A stretch of 64,000 nucleotides of DNA from Cyanophora paradoxa (GCA_004431415.1 QPMI01000582.1:100362-164361); one strand, 5' to 3'. Shown: positions 42,773-54,440, counted from the first letter of the stretch. The notes: a model not told the origin generated them from the letters alone. Translations and numbers: made by a program.

Positions 42773-44231
42773 ATGCGGCAATGCTTGCCCGCATGGCTTC
42801 CGGCCTCTCGGCGGCCCGCGGCTGTCGGCGGGCGACAGGGGCTCGGTTGGTCCAGCACGCTCTTTTCGGCGGTAAGGCGACGACCCCCCGCGGATCACCG
42901 TCTGCTCGGATGGCATTCGCAAGTAGCAGCTGGGCGATCGAATCTCCTTATCCTGGCTCGGCGAAGAGCCCGCAAGCGGCCCAGCGAAGATACCGCTCGG
43001 ATCGCCGAGATAGCTGCCGCCTTGGCAGACGCGGATCTCGACCGGACAGCAGTGCAAGCACCGAATGCGCACAGCGGTCAGCCGCATCGGAGATTGCCAC
43101 AGCCGCGTCGCAACTTGTCAGGCGCCGGCTCGCGGCCAGTGCTGCCCATCCCTGTCGGCAGCCTCAAGACAGCGCTTCCTGCGGAAGACTACAACAAGCG
43201 CCTCATCTTCATAGGCGACGTTCACGGCTGCATCGACGAACTGCAGGTCCGCGTGCCAACCGACCCTGCGCGCCTTCTTTGCGGCTGTCCTGGGGCCGCC
43301 ATTCCGACCTTTCTTTTCCTTTCTCGCGAACAGGATCTGCTCAAGGAGTGCGACTACTCTCCAGCAACAGACCGTGTCATCTTCGTCGGTGATCTGGTGG
43401 CGAAGGGTCCGGACTCGCAGGCGGTGCTACAGCTAGCACGGGAGATCGATGCGTTAAGCGTACGCGGCAACCACGATGAGGCTACGCTACGCGTTCGCCA
43501 CGTGCGCCAAGTGGGCCCCAAAGCCTCTCTTGTTCTCGTGCTCACGCTCTCGCAGGCGTGGATGAACCCCGGCTCTGGCCTGGACATCAGCGCCAAGCAC
43601 AAAAAAATCGCAACGACGCTGAAGGAAGAAGACTGGGAGTACCTTTCCTCGCTGCCCTACTATCTCACCATCGGCTCCACCATTTCGCGAAACGGCGTGA
43701 ACCCCGGTTCGTGCCGCAGCCGCCGCTCCCCGCGCTGTACCCTCATGGAGCCGCGCCAGAAGCAAATTTCAACGGTCTCGGCCCGTGCGTCGTGGTCCAC
43801 GCGGGGCTGGCGCCCGGCCTGCCCCTGCGATGGCAGCGCCCTATCGACATGATGGTGAGCCCGAATCGCCCGCCGGCCACGAGCCGCCGTGGCTGACGGC
43901 TCGGCTGGGGCCCTCCCTGCAGTACATGCGGGTGATCACGCAGGACGGGACGCCGTCGCCGCGGGGCCACGACGGGGTCCCCTGGGCCGGCGAGTGGCGC
44001 GGCCCCGAGCTCGTCCTCTTCGGGCACGACGCAGCCCGCGGCCTCCAGCTCTGGCCCCACGCCGTTGTCCGCCCCCGCGCCGCCCCGAGCCTAATTCAAA
44101 GCCCGCAGCGCCTGACCCGCGCGCAGGGCTTGGACACGGGCGCGGTCTACGGCGGGAAGCTGACGGCGTACCTCCTGCCCGAGAAGCGCATCGTCTCAGT
44201 GCCCTCCAGGCGCATGTACCTCCCTCCGTAA
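42773..44231 (+). CDS. ApaH-like metallophosphatase (PPP superfamily)
   Basis: Calcineurin-like phosphatase of the ApaH-like (ALPH) branch, related to diadenosine tetraphosphatase; the eukaryotic members act on phosphoproteins or RNA caps depending on lineage. Motifs in order: LIFIGDVHGCIDELQ (metals), DRVIFVGDLVAKGPDS, LSVRGNHDEATLR, GPCVVVHAGLAPGLPLRWQR, VPWAGEWRGPELVLFGHDAA, and LDTGAVYGGKLTAYLLPEKR, ending MYLPP with TAA at 44229. The usual cysteine of GLDTGCVYGG is alanine here. Introns: 43246-43334 (GT-AG), about 43488-43554 (GT-AG), one near 43678 that begins GC, then two GT-AG. The N-terminal 130 residues before the core are Arg/Ala-rich and unassigned. The ATG at 42773 is the only in-frame one found in the upstream open stretch; an upstream exon is possible. 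Confidence 0.8.
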
Positions 44232-44703
44232 CTGCGACCCTCGGTCGGCTCCTCTGTACATTACCATCGTAGGACACCCGTTGCGATCTTCCTCTGGGTT
44301 ATTCAGCTAGCTCGCTCCTTTTTAGATCGCTCCCGCACCGCCTCCCTCGAGTTCCAGTACAGTGAATATTAATATTGAACCGCTTTTTTCAGCGAGCGCT
44401 AACGTGCGTGCACGTGCGCGCTTGAAGCTTTCCGCGGATCGGAGCGCATGCACACTCGTCAGGCCAGTCGCAGCGAGCGACCCCTCTCAGCTGCAGGGCG
44501 CCCGGCCTTCTGCATCAAGAGGCACTGCGAGGCATGCCGCATGCGCAGTGCGAGGCACTGCCTCAAGCTCGAGGGGGGGTGCCGAGTTCCGTGACACGAG
44601 GAGTCTTCAGCTTGCGCATGCGGCCCCATAGTGAGCCGTGGCGACGGTGGCAAGCGGTACAGCTGCGTAATACTAGCTATAGCTGTGACAGCGCCATCAG
44701 TTT
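44232..44703. other. Intergenic, no gene seen
   Basis: About 470 bp of moderate GC between two + strand genes. It contains AGTGAATATTAATATTGAAC (44360) and GCATGCGCAGTGCGAGGCA-type partial repeats (44505-44560). No coding signal. Confidence 0.45.
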
Positions 44704-46195
44704 GTGAAGGGCTTCATGAAGCACATCCGCGCGCGCGGGCAGGGGGAAGCCGACGACCTCTCCGATCACTCTGAGAGCACGAGCTCGCCTTCGCCCATAC
44801 CGGCTCCACAAGCTCAGCAACCGCCCGCCGGAGCCTGGGCGCTTGGCTTGGAGCGACCAGCCTCGAGCGCGGCTGGCGATGCGGCGCATGCAGACTTTAT
44901 CGAGGAAGTCGTGCGCATGCGCAGTGCGCTTCGTGTGATCCCATCTTAAGGGCGCCGCAGCGGCCTGGCGAGGCGGAGGCGGACGAAGAGCATGTGAAAG
45001 AACGGATGCGCCTGCGGCTCTCGCGGTCCCTGGTTGCGCATGCAGCAAGCAACGTGGATACGCCGAGGCCTCCCGACGACCTGAGTGAGCGCGCGAGCCC
45101 GCGCTCGCCGGAGGCGCCGTGCGCGGCGTCGAAATCGATGCGGGCGTGGCGGCAGCAGGGCAGGCTCCGTCCGTGGCACCGACAGCTCGTGGCATGACCA
45201 TCGCCGAGGACGATGCGGAGGAGCTGCTGAGCGTCTGCGGCACAGAGCGGGAGGAGGCGCAAGACCCGGAGCCGTCGCCCGTAGCCGAGCGCTCGCCGCC
45301 CCGGGGCGGCTCCTCCGTCAAGCCCCCGGGGCACCCCGCGCGGCCGCCCGAGCGGGCGTTCGAGCGGGGGGGCGAGGGCGGAGAGGAGAGGCCTGCGGGG
45401 CGGGAGCGGCCGCGGAGCTCGTCGCACGACCCCGTCGAGCTCTTCGGGGCGGGGGCCGAGGACGCGCCGGGGGCTGAGGACCCCCGCGAGCTGCGCCGCG
45501 CCCGCGAGGCCGCCGCCGCCGCCCACGCCGCCTCCGAGGCCCGCCGGGCGGCGGAGGCAGCGCGGCGTGCCCCGGCGAGAACCCTCGAGGACGAGGAGGA
45601 GGAGGAGGAGGAGGACGAGCTGATCCGCACCGCGCTGCTCCGCCGGCAGCAGGCCGCGGTAGCCGCGGCGGCGGCGGCAGCAGCAGCGGCCTCGGCCGCC
45701 CAGAGCCTCCCAGGGCGCACCCGAAAGCGGGCCCCTCGAGCCTTCGCCGGCGCCGGCGGCTGCGGGGAGCCCTCGGGCGGGGGTGGGGGCGGAGGAGGGG
45801 CGGGGCGGCGGGCCTCGCGGAGGCTGTCGCGGGCGGCGTCGGGGCGCTCGCAGAGCCAGCGGGCGCCGTGGGGAGCCACGCAGCCTCGCAGGCCGCCCTC
45901 GAGCGCCGCCAGGAGTTCCTCCTCGTGCGCCCTCCTTCCCTCCGGGGCCCGCCCGCCGCCTCTTGACCGCCGGCGGGGCGCGGGGCAGGGCCTGGAGGCG
46001 TCGACGGCGGACCTCGAGGCGATCATGAGCTACCTGTACGGGGGCGAGGCCCCGGGGCGCCCGCCCTCCACCCCGGGCCGCCCCGCCCCGCCCGGCCCCG
46101 CGCTCGGCCGCCCCGGCTCGAGCCTGAGCGCGGGGGGGAGGCGCCCCTCGACCGGCTCCATCGCCTCCCTCGAGCGCGCCCTCGCCGGCGCCTGA
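44704..46195 (+). CDS. Unknown disordered Ala/Glu/Ser-rich protein
   Basis: First exon MKGFMKHIRARGQGEADDLS with ADFIEEV at its end; a second exon with EAEADEEHVKERMRLRLSRS and SNVDTPRPPDDL; then a long exon from about 45165 with MTIAEDDAEELLSVCGTERE, a Ser/Pro/Gly region, an Ala/Arg helix (RELRRAREAAAAAHAASEAR), an acidic run of ten Asp/Glu residues, ELIRTALLRRQQAAV followed by polyalanine, a Gly run and a Ser/Pro tail ending SIASLERALAGA with TGA at 46193. Low complexity dominates, so function cannot be assigned. The regular spacing of charged helices and coherent composition make it more likely a gene than noise. It is the last gene before the repeat block. Confidence 0.5.
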
Positions 46196-46705
46196 CCGGG
46201 CCCGCGGCCCGCCCCGCCTGGCTCGAGCTCCGGGATCCCCCCCGCCCCGCTCGAACTCCGGATCCCCGTGCGCGCCTGGCCCCCTCCTGCTGCAGCTGCA
46301 GGGCCGGCACTAGTTCTAGTTATAGTTCTAGTACTGCTAGCGCTTGCCTCTCCAATTTCATTCAAGACATCGGCCGCAGCCGCGGCACTGCGGCACCGTA
46401 AACGTATACGTATACGTACCAGCACTAGTATACTAGTGCTGCAGCTGGCATGCGCACGCGTACGTTCGATCCGGATCCTGGCGCGGCCATGGGCCGGCCC
46501 GGCCGGGCCCCAGGGGCGCGCGGGGGCACGCCGTGTGACGTGCGCATGCACTGCAGCTGACGGCCGGGCGAGCTTAGCCTGCGCATGCAAGCCATTAACT
46601 GTATAACTAGTTTATAATACTACCTGTTCACTTCACTACCGGCTAGTGCTGGGTTCAGTCAGGCTCCAACCCTGACCCAGGTATTCGTGAACTCAGCCGT
46701 CTGCG
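46196..46705. other. Gene-free boundary with a perfect 22-bp palindrome
   Basis: Bases 46420-46441 form a perfect palindrome with half-site CAGCACTAGTA, preceded by alternating ACGTATACGTATACGTAC. TTCTAGTTATAGTTCTAG precedes it at 46313-46331. Bases 46630-46680 contain GGTTCAGTCAGGCTCCAACC and CCTGACCCAG. No gene seen. Confidence 0.6.
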
Positions 46706-47783
46706 TGCAGTTGCGTGGGATTTGGGGTACATCGGTTCTGGGAAGGAAAGAGCCTTCAAGCAGAAGCAGTGCGAACGTAGGTACCGGGCGATAATTTAGA
46801 ATTAGAAATTAAGGCTGGAGTCGGGAAACCGCCGACCGTCAAAAACCGGTTCGGTGCTTCGTCCACGTCCCGGCGCCGCCCGCGCGGCGCCCCGGGCCCA
46901 TGCAGGCATGCGCATGCGCAGCAGCGCAGGCCGGGCGCCCGGCCGGCGCGGCGGCGCCCCGGCCCCCGGGCCCCGGGCCCCGGCTAGAGCTGTGCTCGCT
47001 GGGGGGGGGCCGGGCCCAGCGGCCGCTATAGCGCCGCGAGCGGCACCCGTCGCTGGCCCGTCGCTCAGCTGGGGGTACCGCCAAAACCTGACGAAAAAAT
47101 GCTGAAAACCGATCGAAAACCTATCTGTTCCGCTAAGTTTGTTCGTACAAGCTCTTATAATTAAGCCGCAAACTCAGGTTTAATGCTTGGTTTTGCGAGC
47201 CATGCGTCGATTTCAGCGAGATTGAGGCCAGCCGCAGGCGGCTTGCAGGCTGCTTTTGGGCGAAACGGGGCGTCTGGATGCTTGAAAACCGTTGAACAGT
47301 CGGAATTTAGCAAGATTGATCGGCTACGCCGACCTACGTCGACCTTCAGATGAGAAAAAAGCGGGGTGGGGCTTTTTTTGGCGCCTGTCGGCCACAAAAA
47401 ACGCCGAGCGAGGAGGGGTCGCTGGCGGAAAACGCCGAGCGTAGCGGCCTCTGGGACCTCGCGAGCGAAGCGACCACCAGCGACCACAGCCCTAGCCCCG
47501 GCCCCCGGCCGGGGCCGGCCGCCGCGCCGGGCCCCGGCCCCGGGGCCCGGGCCCGGCCGGGCCCGGCCCGGGCCCACGGCCGCGGCCGCGGCCCGGCCGG
47601 TCCGGTCTGGCCGGCCAAGCCTGGCCGCAAGTCAAGCCGGGCCCCAGAAGCCCGGGCCGGGCCGGTGCCGGCTGGCCGGCTTGGCGCTACCACCCGTACC
47701 CGGGGAGCATGCCAGGAAGATCGACCTGGGAGAAATGAATCGCTTTCTTGTTCTTCAAGCGAGAGGGGGGGGGGAAGAGAGCA
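46706..47783 (+). repeat. Dispersed repeat, copy A, interrupted by about 490 bp
   Basis: Two arms, 46706-46990 and about 47490-47783, match the reverse complement of 56618-57150 nearly base for base, including the word ACCGCCGACCGTCAAAAACC and the end AATGAATCGCTTTCTTGTTC plus a GAGAG-G-run. In copy B the arms are contiguous; here they are separated by about 490 bp of unrelated sequence. The inner arm (47490-47690) is almost entirely GGCC/CCGG/GGGCCC words. No coding capacity or recognised transposase is visible, so it is a repeat of unknown class. Confidence 0.8.
46991..47489. other. Sequence inserted within dispersed repeat copy A
   Basis: Absent from copy B. It includes an AT-richer stretch (47090-47340), a C-rich/G-rich border, and ACGTCGACCTTCAGATG (about 47336), which resembles ACGTCGAGCTTCAGATGG near 57847. 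No open frame with a domain. Could be an inserted element, or a segment lost from copy B. Confidence 0.5.
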
Positions 47784-48563
47784 CCGGGGGGTGCCGCGAT
47801 TCGAAACCTGTGCCTGGAGCTCGGCTCCAAGGGCGCGCGTGGGCTCGGCGCTAGCAGCACTCGCTTTGAATCGGCGCGCATGCTCTCCAGTTCCAGTCTC
47901 GACGAAGCCCTCCGTCCTTTTCGCCCCGCGGTCGGCTCGCCTTGTCACGGCGTTTGGCACGCAGACGACAGGCACGGGGCCGTGCGCACGATCCCCGAAC
48001 TTCATGTACGCTATAGATGCGTAGTTGCGCGTCCGGAGCGGCCGCGCCTTGCCGTTTTCCCGGGCCCAGAAGCCGCGCACGAGCCAGCGATCACCGCTAC
48101 GTGCGCCCCGGTCGCTCATGACCTCAGCCGCTTGCCAACGCACTCTCCGCAGAGAGCTCTTTGCGTGGCGAGCTCCGTTCTCCATGGCGCGCTCCCCCCT
48201 TGCCCTGCGCACAATCTGTGCGTTTGTTGACAGCCGGGCCTCCTCATTCACCGCTACAGCCTGGGTCTGGAGCACGCGCACTCGACATATGCAATGTACG
48301 TTCTCTGCGGAGCGTCGTCCTGCGCCGCCCTCGCAGCTCCGTGTGCCGCGCGCCGCTGACGTCCCAAAGCAGGTCCATTCGTGCTCCTGGCTCACGGATA
48401 CGCGCACGTGGACTGACTGGGCCAGCGCGACCTTCTAACAGCATGCTAAATCTCGTTCGGGGGTCTTCCCAGCCCTCGCCGCCGCCTGCGCCGAGCGCCG
48501 CTGACGGCCTCCTACATGCTGCAGATCGAATCGTGCTGCGACGGCTGCACGAGGCCTAGCTTC
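47784..48563. other. Gene-free spacer
   Basis: About 780 bp, moderate GC. Short open frames exist on both strands with ordinary composition but no domain or exon chain that I can defend. Confidence 0.4.
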
Positions 48564-48779
48564 ACCTGCACAGCACGCCGGTGCCATTAAGCCCGCGCCG
48601 AGGGCGCCGCTCCATCGGCCGATGCCCAGGCCGCGCTGGGTCGCAGGGCAAGCGCAGGCCGCTCGATCTCGCGCCAACGCTCTCGCCTCGCCTACGGCCT
48701 CACGGCGGGGCGCGCCAGACCCCTTCAGGGGGGTACAGAGGTGCGCCCCGAGCCCCTAGAGGGGGACGGCGGGGGGGTG

Positions 48780-48818
<39 letters not shown>

Positions 48819-51328
48819 CGAGAGAGGAGAGGCGGGGGAGGGGGCGGAGACGGGAGCCTTGCCGTGCTGATGCGTCCCGATTTGCGATGCAGCTCTCGGG
48901 CCCTGTATCGGCGCGGCGAGCGGCAAGAGGCTTCCCCTGCACAGCACGCCGGTGCGCCTGGGCCCGCGCCGGGGGCGCCGCCCCATCGGCCGATGCGAAG
49001 GCTGCGCTGGGTCGCAGGGCGAGCGCAGGCCGCTCGATCTCGCACCGACGCTCTCGCCTCGCCTACGGCCTCACGGCGGGGCGCGCCAGATCCCTTCAGG
49101 GGGGTACAGAGGTGCGCCCCGAGCCCCTAGAGGGGGACGGCGGGCGGGTAGGGGGGAGGGGGCGGGGAGGGGGAGGGGGGCGAGAGAGGAGAGGCGGGGG
49201 AGGGGGCGGAGACGGGAGCCTTGCCGTGCTGATGCGTCCCGATTTGCGCTGCAGCTCTCGGGCCCTGTATCGGCGCGGCGAGCGGCAAGAGGCTTCCCCT
49301 GCACAGCACGCCGGTGCGCCTGGGCCCGCGCCGGGGGCGCCGCCCCATCGGCCGATGCGAAGGCTGCGCTGGGTCGCAGGGCGAGCGCAGGCCGCTCGAT
49401 CTCGCGCTGACGCTCTCGCCTCGCCTACGGCCTCACGGCGGGGCGCGCCAGATCCCTTCAGGGGGGTACAGAGGTGCGCCCCGAGCCCCTAGAGGGGGAC
49501 GGCGGGGGGGTGGGGGGGGGGGGGGGGGGCGGGGGGGGGGGGGGGGCGAGAGAGGAGAGGCGGGGGAGGGGGCGGAGACGGGAGCCTTGCCGTGCTGATG
49601 CGTCCCTATTTGCGCTGCAGCTCTCGGGCCCTGTATCGGCGCGGCGAGCGGCAAGAGGCTTCCCCTGCACAGCACGCCGGTGCGCCTGGGCCCGCGCCGG
49701 GGGCGCCGGCGCCGCCCCATCGGCCGATGCGAAGGCTGCGCTGGGTCGCAGGGCGAGCGCAGGCCGCGCGATCTCGCGCCGACGCTCTCGCCTCGCCTAC
49801 GGCCTCACGGCGGGGCGCGCCAGATCCCTTCAGGGGGGTACAGAGGTGCGCCCCGAGCCCCTAGAGGGGGACGGCGGGCGGGTAAGGGGGGGAGGGGGCG
49901 GGGAGGGGGAAGGGGGGCGAGAGAGGAGATTCGGGGGAGGGGGCGGAGACGGGAGCCTTGCCGTGCTGATGCGTCCCGATTTGCGCTGCAGCTCTCGGGC
50001 CCTGTATCGGCGCGGCGAGCGGCAAGAGGCTTCCCCTGCACAGCACGGCGGTGCGCCTGGGCCCGCGCCGGGGGCGCCGCCCCATCGGCCGATGCGAAGG
50101 CTGCGCTGGGTCGCAGGGCGAGCGCAGGCCGCTCGATCTCGCGCCGACGCTCTCGCCTCGCCTACGGCCTCACGGCGGGGCGCGCCAGATCCCTTCAGGG
50201 GGGTACAGAGGTGCGCCTCGAGCCCCTAGAGGGGGACGGCGGGCGGGGAAGGGGGGGAGGGGGCGGGGAGGGGGAGGGGGGCGAGAGAGGAGAGGCGGGG
50301 AGGGGGCGGAGACGGGAGCCTTGCCGTGCTGATGCGTCCCGATTTGCGCTGCAGCTCTCGGGCCCTGTATCGGCGCGGCGAGCGGCAAGAGGCTTCCCCT
50401 GCACAGCACGCCGGTGCGCCTGGGCCCGCGCCGGGGGCGCCGCCCCATCGGCCGATGCGAAGACTGCGCTGGGTCGCAGGGCGAGCGCAGGCCGCGCGAT
50501 CTCGCGCCGACGCTCTCGCCTCGCCTACGGCCTCACGGCGGGGCGCGCCAGATCCCTTCAGGGGGGTACAGAGGTGCGCCCCGAGCCCCTAGAGGGGGAC
50601 GGCGGGGGGGTGTTGGGGGGGGGGGGGGGGGGGGGAGGGGAGGGGGGCGAGAGAGGAGAGGCGGGGAGGGGGCGGAGACGGGAGCCTTGCCGTGCTGATG
50701 CTTCCCTATTTGCGCTGCAGCTCTCGGGCCCTGTATCGGCGCGGCGAGCGGCAAGAGGCTTCCCCTGCACAGCACGCCGGTGCGCCTGGGCCCGCGCCGG
50801 GGGCGCCGCCCCATCGGCCGATGCGAAGGCTGCGCTGGGTCGCAGGGCGAGCGCAGGCCGCTCGATCTCGCGCCGACGCTCTCGCCTCGCCTACGGCCTC
50901 ACGGCGGGGCGCGCCAGATCCCTTCAGGGGGTACAGAGGTGCGCCCCGAGCCCCTAGAGGAGACGGCGGGCGGGGAAGGGGGGGAGGGGCGGGGAGGGGG
51001 GAGGGGGGCGAGAGAGGAGAGGCGGGGGAGGGGGCGGAGAGGGGAGCCTTGCCGTGCTGATGCGTCCCGATTTGCGCTGCAGCTCTCGGGCCCTGTATCG
51101 GCGCGGCGAGCGGCAAGAGGCTTCCCCTGCACAGCACGCCGGTGCGCCTGGGCCCGCGCCGGGGGCGCCGCCCCATCGGCCGATGCGAAGACTGCGCTGG
51201 GTCGCAGGGCGAGCGCAGGCCGCGCGATCTCGCGCCGACGCTCTCGCCTCGCCTACGGCCTCACGGCGGGCGCGCCAGATCCCTTCAGGGGGGTACAGAG
51301 GTGCGCCCGAGCCCCTAGAGGGGGACGG

Positions 51329-51363
<35 letters not shown>

Positions 51364-52037
51364 CGGAGGGAGGGGGCGAGAGAGGAGAGGCGGGGAGGGG
51401 CGGAGACGGGAGCCTTGCCGTGCTGATGCGTCCCGATTTGTGCTGCAGCTCTCGGGCCCTGTATCGGCGTGGCGAGTGGCAAGAGGCTTCCCCTGCACAG
51501 CACGCCGGTGCGCCTGGGCCCGCGCCGGGGGCGCCGCCCCATCGGCCGATGCGAAGGCTGCGCTGGGTCGCAGGGCGCCGCGGCGAGCGCAGGCCGCTCG
51601 ATCTCGCGCCGACGCTCTCGCCTCGCCTACGGCCTCACGGCGGGGCGCGCCAGATCCCTTCAGGGGGGTACAGAGGTGCGCCCCGAGCCCCTAGAGGGGG
51701 ACGGCGGGCGGGTAGGAGGGAGGGGGCGGGGAGGGGGAGGGGGGCGAGAGAGGAGAGGCGGGGGAGGGGGCGGAGACGGGAGCCTTGCCGTGCTGATGCG
51801 TCCCTATTTGCGCTGCAGCTCTCGGGCCCTGTATCGGCGCGGCGAGCGGCAAGAGGCTTCCCCTGCACAGCACGCCGGTGCGCCTGGGCCCGCGCCGGGG
51901 GCGCCGCCCCATCGGCCGATGCGAAGGCTGCGCTGGGTCGCAGGGCGAGCGCAGGCCGCTCGATCTCGCGCTGACGCTCTCGCCTCGCCTACGGCCTCAC
52001 GGCGGGGCGCGCCAGATCCCTTCAGGGGGGTACAGAG
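48564..52037. repeat. Minisatellite, about 364-bp unit, ten copies
   Basis: A GC-rich unit is repeated head to tail. The marker CCCTTCA-GGGGGGTACAGAGG recurs at about 48.73, 49.10, 49.47, 49.84, 50.20, 50.56, 50.93, 51.29, 51.66 and 52.03 kb, giving spacings of 360-374 bp. Each unit has a conserved part of about 270 bp (TGCGTCCCGATTTGCGCTGC through the marker) and a variable purine part of about 90 bp made of G runs and GAGAGAGGAGAGG. The length changes come from the G tract, which reaches 37 uninterrupted G (48782-48818) and about 34 G (51330-51363). Units differ by few substitutions (for example CCCTATTT for CCCGATTT in three), so expansion is recent. Long frames cross the array but in several frames and both strands, as expected of a repeat. 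Confidence 0.95.
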
Positions 52038-53785
52038 GGGGTTAGCCGGGGGCAAGCTGCCCCCGCCGCCCCTCGAACCGCGTACCCCCGGTACGCGGCC
52101 CGGGCCCGACCCCCCACCCACTGACGCCCTGCGAGGGCACTACCAGGGCACGTCGGCGGGTAGATGATCTAGATCTAAATTAAAGACATCGCGGTCCTTA
52201 CTGATGTATTCGCTGGGTCCCACCCTCGCTGCCCCGGCCCCGCCGCGCGCCCCTAGGCCTCGAACCTCGAACCACGAGCAGAAAGGGCGATCGGGCCTCA
52301 TTATCCAGAGCTGCGGACCTGAAGCGCTTTAAAACGCATATAGGTTTCTGTTTCAAAGCGTTTGCACGTGTACCGTATACGTATGCGAATGATGCCTATG
52401 ACTAGTACTGTTCTTTTTTTCCCCGTGATGCGTCGTATATTCAGGAACACCGCAGTACAGACTCCTACCTACTCCTTAGGTGGCCAAATATACGTATACT
52501 AGCCTGCCCAGGGCTCCTGCCGTCACTGGCCCCGACTCCCCAGGGCTTCAGACCCAGCAGACAGAGAGGTGGGAAGGGCGCTGAGAGCACCCGCGCAGTG
52601 ATCATGAGTAGCCGACGGAGGACGCCCCCCACAGGTGATAATCTACGATGAGATTGGGCGAGGCCAAGGTTTCGAATTCGTCGGGTGGGCAGCCGGGTTC
52701 GGCATACGGAAGGAGTGAGAGGGGGTGGCGCATTGGGGGGTGGGACGCATGGGGACGGACCGGAGCTCGAGACACCATGGGCGCCGGCAAAGGGCTGGAG
52801 GCCTAGGGGCGGGGCGCGGGGCTGGGGCAACTAGGCGAGCGAGAGAGGGGTGAAGGGGGGCCTGGGTTCGGGCATTCGCTGACGTCGACGCTGATGGTGG
52901 GGGAGGCGGGGGTTCAGGATCGATATCTGGCCATGGGGCTGCGATGGAGGGCGAGGTACGGTGGGCCCGGCGACGGCGTGAGGGGCGGAGTTGGGCGGGA
53001 GGTGGCGAGCTGGAGGGGGCAATTAATTGCAAGGGAGGTTCTCGGGGCGGGGCAGCGGCTAAGGGCGCAGGCTGGGTTCGGGAACGCGTGCGCACGGTTT
53101 AGGCATGCGCAAATGGGCCCTTAAGCTTCTTGTAGTCGACGCAGATCTAGAGGAGCTATCGTTGCCTGCTGTGTGTCGGTGCTATCGAGCTGCAGCTTAA
53201 CCTGCAGCACACGTGCAGCGTCGATATCTTGAACGCTAGTGCTGCAGTCCGGCCGCGGATCCGGATCCTCTGGTCAGAATATTAATGTCGTACCAAAACA
53301 TGCTAGCACAACGTTATGTAGCCTTTTCAACGACTGTTAATGATATGTCTAGATAGTATAGCTGTTGTTCGTCCAGGAGCCTGCATGTGCAAGATGTTGT
53401 CTTGCATCGCACCTGTGCAGCTGCTGAGCCTTCCTTCAACTTTGAATTTCTGTTGACGAGGTGTAGTTCTATGACAGCTAAATATATCGTTTGAACGCCC
53501 TTTAAAGAGCTTTCAGAATATGTAAAGATGTCGGGGTTCAAAATTGCTCTTTTTCGAAGAAGAGCCAACGAGATGTTCCGATGCGACAAAATCCTCAACA
53601 TGTCGAATCACTCAGTGATCATGACCAGCTGACTCATCAAACCCGAGCCATGGCGACCAGTCTAGAAAAGCATAAAAGATGAATATAAAGCTTAAAAGAA
53701 GCCTGATATCATAGTATATCACTCATTGATTGAAATCACGTGCGCCTGGGACATGGGGTGCATGATCATGATGAAGAGGCGAGAA
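52038..53785. other. Gene-free region passing from GC-rich to AT-rich
   Basis: After the minisatellite comes GC-rich sequence with CCGCGTACCCCCGGTACGCGG near 52078-52098, an inverted repeat. From about 53130 to 53720 GC drops sharply and the DNA resembles no neighbouring gene. A Pro-rich frame on the minus strand at 52643-53095 is judged non-coding. Confidence 0.5.
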
Positions 53786-54254
53786 GAGCTCTTCAAAGAT
53801 GGGCGTCGGGGCCTGGAAGCTGCGGAGACTGGCGAGCCGCTGTCCAAACACCATGGGGCCTCTACGGACGCAATTGCTAGGGGGCCGGGTGCTTTGCATA
53901 TTGCTCGAGGGGTACGATGGCGCCTGAGAGACGGGGGAGCATGGAGGGGCGGGAGGGCTCTTGGAGATGGGCGTCGGGCTGGACGCTGCGGAGACTGGCG
54001 GGCCGCTGTCCAAACACCATGGGGCCTCTACGGACGCAATTGCTAGGGGGCCGGGTGCTTTGCATATTGCTCGAGGGTACGATGGCGCCTGAGAGACGGG
54101 GAGCATGGAGGGCGGGAGGGGCTCTTTGGAGATGGGCGTCGGGGCCTGGACGCTGCGGAGACTGGCGAGCCGCTGTGCAGACGGCACAGGGTCTCTACGG
54201 ACGCAATTGCTAGGGGGCCGGGTGCTTAGCATATTGCTCGAGGGGTACGATGGC
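53786..54254. repeat. Tandem repeat, about 166-bp unit, three copies
   Basis: Units start near 53786, 53952 and 54118. Each carries GATGGGCGTCGG, CTGCGGAGACTGGCG-GCCGCTGT, CTCTACGGACGCAATTGCTA, GGGGGCCGGGTGCTT and ATATTGCTCGAGGG-TACGATGGCGC. Copies two and three differ by single-base gaps and substitutions. Confidence 0.9.
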
Positions 54255-54369
54255 GCTTGACACTGGGAGATCATGTGCTGGTACGCCGACTGAGTAATAG
54301 TGCTTCGCCGACCTTTAGTACACCGACGAGGTCGGTGTTTTCCCACGGGCGATTACTCCGAGCATGTCA

Positions 54370-54440
54370 GTGTAATAGGGTCGGTGTAATAGGGGTCGGT
54401 GTAATAGGGGTCGGTGTAATAGAGGTCGGTGTAATAGCGA
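54370..54440. repeat. Short tandem repeat, 16-bp unit, about five copies
   Basis: GTGTAATAGGGGTCG-type units recur with small changes between 54370 and 54440, embedded in the AT-richer segment. Confidence 0.85.

Noticed and set aside
47100-47345. Possible retroelement or transposase remnant in the inserted piece
   Set aside because: No reverse transcriptase, integrase or transposase motif can be read in any frame.
49680-50957. 425-codon open frame across the minisatellite
   Set aside because: It is made of repeated units with G-run-encoded glycine tracts, other frames and the opposite strand are equally open, and no start, splice or domain logic supports it.
52643-53095. 150-codon Pro/Arg/Ser-rich frame on the minus strand
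   Set aside because: Composition is what GC-rich non-coding DNA gives in this frame; no domain and no adjoining exons.
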